Of a stretch of DNA of 6,942 bases, positions 5,436 to 6,942 are shown piece after piece (position 1 is the first letter of the stretch; every line of letters starts with the position of its first letter). The position numbers were made by a program, and so were the translations under genes. The DNA lies in NCBI GenBank assembly GCA_017545095.1, contig JAFYCU010000128.1:1-6942 (forward strand), given 5' to 3'. This DNA comes from Muribaculaceae bacterium (GTDB lineage Bacteria; Bacteroidota; Bacteroidia; Bacteroidales; Muribaculaceae). The notes under the pieces were generated by a model. That model had not been told where the DNA came from and made no database searches. It saw only the letters and a list, made by a program, of their open reading frames with translations.

Positions 5436-5984
5436 TCACTTGCTGGCCCACAGGCTGGCAGCGGTCATCTGACGATAGGCCATCAAGCCTTGCTGGTTGA
5501 GCGGCACCGTGGTGTATCGGCCGTTGGGAGCGAGCATTTTCACGTGAGTGTCGTCGACAAACGTCATGAAGGTGGTTTCATGTCCGTTGTGCGCCACGCT
5601 CCACGAGCGGGAGCTTTTGTCGAAGTTCAGGCGCACCTCGCTGCTGTCGTTCAGGTTGATGATGGTGTAGCCCTTGTCGTCGCTCTTGACCAGATATCGT
5701 GCATCCTTGCCATCGACCACCTTGGTCTGTGCCGACATGGGATTTTTGTTCGACCAGAACTCTATCGAATTGAGGATCAGCGTATCGGCCAATGCCGAGA
5801 CCTCGTAGATGGGCAGAATCCACAAAGCCAAGAATACCAGTTCGTTGACAAATTTGTTTTCGCTCACCTGGCGGTTCCAGGCCAGCACTTTGTTGGTGAG
5901 CGCAAAGCTGCCGATGCAGCTTTCCAAAGGTAACAGAGCTGCCATGGCAAGCACGGCGGCGATGGTGATTTTAGTCTTTTTCAT
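5436..5984 (-). CDS. DUF3332-type lipoprotein
   Basis: A 182-aa protein. The signal sequence ends in LLPLESC, giving C23 as the lipidation site. It is followed by a conserved-looking stretch: SFALTNKVLAWN, then a hydrophobic segment FVNELVFLALWILPIYEVSAL (about 45-65) that could be a membrane helix or hairpin, then NSIEFWS and NPM. This pattern is that of the DUF3332 family, whose function is unknown. The C-terminal half (about 86-182) is soluble and beta-rich, with no catalytic motif. The start codon overlaps the stop of the upstream transglycosylase by one base, so the two are translationally coupled. The coupling suggests a role in the envelope close to peptidoglycan turnover, which is an inference from context only. 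Confidence 0.85.
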   Translation of the reverse strand: MKKTKITIAAVLAMAALLPLESCIGSFALTNKVLAWNRQVSENKFVNELVFLALWILPIYEVSALADTLILNSIEFWSNKNPMSAQTKVVDGKDARYLVKSDDKGYTIINLNDSSEVRLNFDKSSRSWSVAHNGHETTFMTFVDDTHVKMLAPNGRYTTVPLNQQGLMAYRQMTAASLWASK

Positions 5985-6942
5985 CAGCGGTGTTTTTTAT
6001 GTTTATGATGCGGTTTTGATTTTGGTTTTTGTTTCGTTTTGGCTTTCTTCGGCGGATATTCTTCGTATCTGTTTTTGTAGTACAGATAGCGTTGCTCCAC
6101 CTTGGCCACATATTCCACGGTTTCACGTCCACGGAAGTAGCCGTAGCGGCACACCGAGTCGTTGTAGAACTGCGGGTTGGCTTTCCACAAGATGCATTCC
6201 TCCACGTTCTCGTCCCACAGTTCCGGGTCTTTCTCGTATTTGCGAGCCAGCTCAATGGCGTCGATCACATGTCCTGCGCCGGCATTGTAGCTTGCGAGGA
6301 TGAACTTCACGCGCTCGGCATCGTTGGCGATGCGTCGCCGGAACATTGAGCGCAGGTCGGCGAAATGCCTTGCTGCGGCGTGGATGTTGGCTTCGGGGTC
6401 CTCGATGCGTTCAATGGGCAGGCCATAGAGTTTGGCGGTGTTGGGCATGAGCTGCATCACTCCGCGTGCCCCCGCCCAAGAGCGTGCGTGCGTGTCGAAA
6501 GCCGACTCCACGCAGCCTATGGCCGCAAGCAGCCGCCAGTCGATGCCGTTTTTGACGGCGCACTCCTTGAAGATGCTGTCGAAAGGCGAGATGTCGCCGG
6601 GTCGCGTCACATACACGATGTTGCTGTCGGGGGCTGTGGTGTGCGAGCCGCTCTTGCTCATCTCGAAGTAGCGTCGCAGCGCGGTTTTGGAGTAGGCTTG
6701 CGCGTTGCGCGACTTGGCCCAGGCGTTGATGCTGTCGCCCAGCCAGCGGTTGCGGTGGCTCACCGCCCACGACGACCGTTGTCCGAAACTCACGCGCAGG
6801 CTGATGTCGATGCTGTCCACATAGGTGTGGCCGAGTTGCGCGATATCGCTATCGACCACGGTGAAGGGAATCTCGCCTCGCGACACCATCTCGATCAGGT
6901 CTTCGGGCATGAGCGTGTCGGGCGTGAGGGTGTGGATGTTGA
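5984..6942 (-). CDS. MltF-like lytic transglycosylase, 5' end outside the window
   Basis: The frame is open to the window edge, so the N-terminus (signal or lipobox and most of a periplasmic solute-binding-like domain) is missing. Residue numbers here count from the internal Met at 6910. Residues 1-85 match the end of an SBP-like domain. The C-terminal SLT domain (about 110-285) has catalytic E135 in VESAF, GVMQLMP (150-156), ASYNAGAGH (206-214) and EYV (266-268), as in membrane-bound murein transglycosylase F. Such enzymes cleave the MurNAc-GlcNAc bond to 1,6-anhydroMurNAc. The C-terminus ends in a Lys/His-rich tail (about 287-308), which is unusual. The stop codon overlaps the start of the DUF3332 lipoprotein gene. 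Met 6910 is an internal methionine, not the likely true start. The mltF name is not assigned because the N-terminal domain is incomplete. Confidence 0.9.
   Translation of the reverse strand, partial: NIHTLTPDTLMPEDLIEMVSRGEIPFTVVDSDIAQLGHTYVDSIDISLRVSFGQRSSWAVSHRNRWLGDSINAWAKSRNAQAYSKTALRRYFEMSKSGSHTTAPDSNIVYVTRPGDISPFDSIFKECAVKNGIDWRLLAAIGCVESAFDTHARSWAGARGVMQLMPNTAKLYGLPIERIEDPEANIHAAARHFADLRSMFRRRIANDAERVKFILASYNAGAGHVIDAIELARKYEKDPELWDENVEECILWKANPQFYNDSVCRYGYFRGRETVEYVAKVEQRYLYYKNRYEEYPPKKAKTKQKPKSKPHHKHKKHR

Noticed and set aside
1..6942. CRISPR array, insertion sequence or transposase
   Set aside because: No regularly spaced repeats, and no transposase-like frame on either strand.

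Overview
The window looks like chromosomal DNA from a member of the Bacteroidales, closest in style to Prevotella or Muribaculaceae, at moderately high GC. Three things support this. Two promoters carry the Bacteroidetes -7 element TAnnTTTG with an upstream TTG at identical spacing. Start codons follow A-rich leaders with no strong Shine-Dalgarno. The gene content (dockerin-like EF-hand plus SUMF1-fold secreted protein, PAP2/beta-barrel fusion, DUF3332 lipoprotein, MltF-type transglycosylase) is typical of that order. No database search was possible, so genus is not claimed.

Layout. Positions 1-265 hold a promoter and a roughly 155-nt leader that can fold. A secreted single-EF-hand plus SUMF1/FGE-fold protein follows (266-1237). 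Positions 1238-1724 have no convincing gene. Instead, about 1265-1500 is a dense series of strong hairpins, followed by a terminator-like hairpin (1522-1565), two more small hairpins, and a second promoter (1637-1667). That promoter probably drives a three-gene plus-strand operon: PAP2 phosphatase fused to a probable outer-membrane barrel (1725-3545), a small outer-membrane beta-barrel protein (3567-4292), and a lipoprotein metallophosphoesterase (4334-5353). A perfect 24-bp inverted repeat separates this operon from a convergent minus-strand pair: an MltF-like lytic transglycosylase (cut off by the window edge) and a DUF3332-type lipoprotein whose start overlaps the transglycosylase stop.

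Every gene encodes a predicted exported or envelope protein. The plus-strand operon pairs two phosphoester hydrolases of unrelated fold with a barrel, which suggests envelope lipid or phosphate-ester metabolism. The minus-strand pair joins peptidoglycan turnover to an envelope lipoprotein. The most unusual parts are the structured non-coding block at about 1265-1565, the PAP2/beta-barrel fusion, and the SUMF1 protein, which lacks one catalytic cysteine and has a C-terminus that resembles a diversity-generating-retroelement target.
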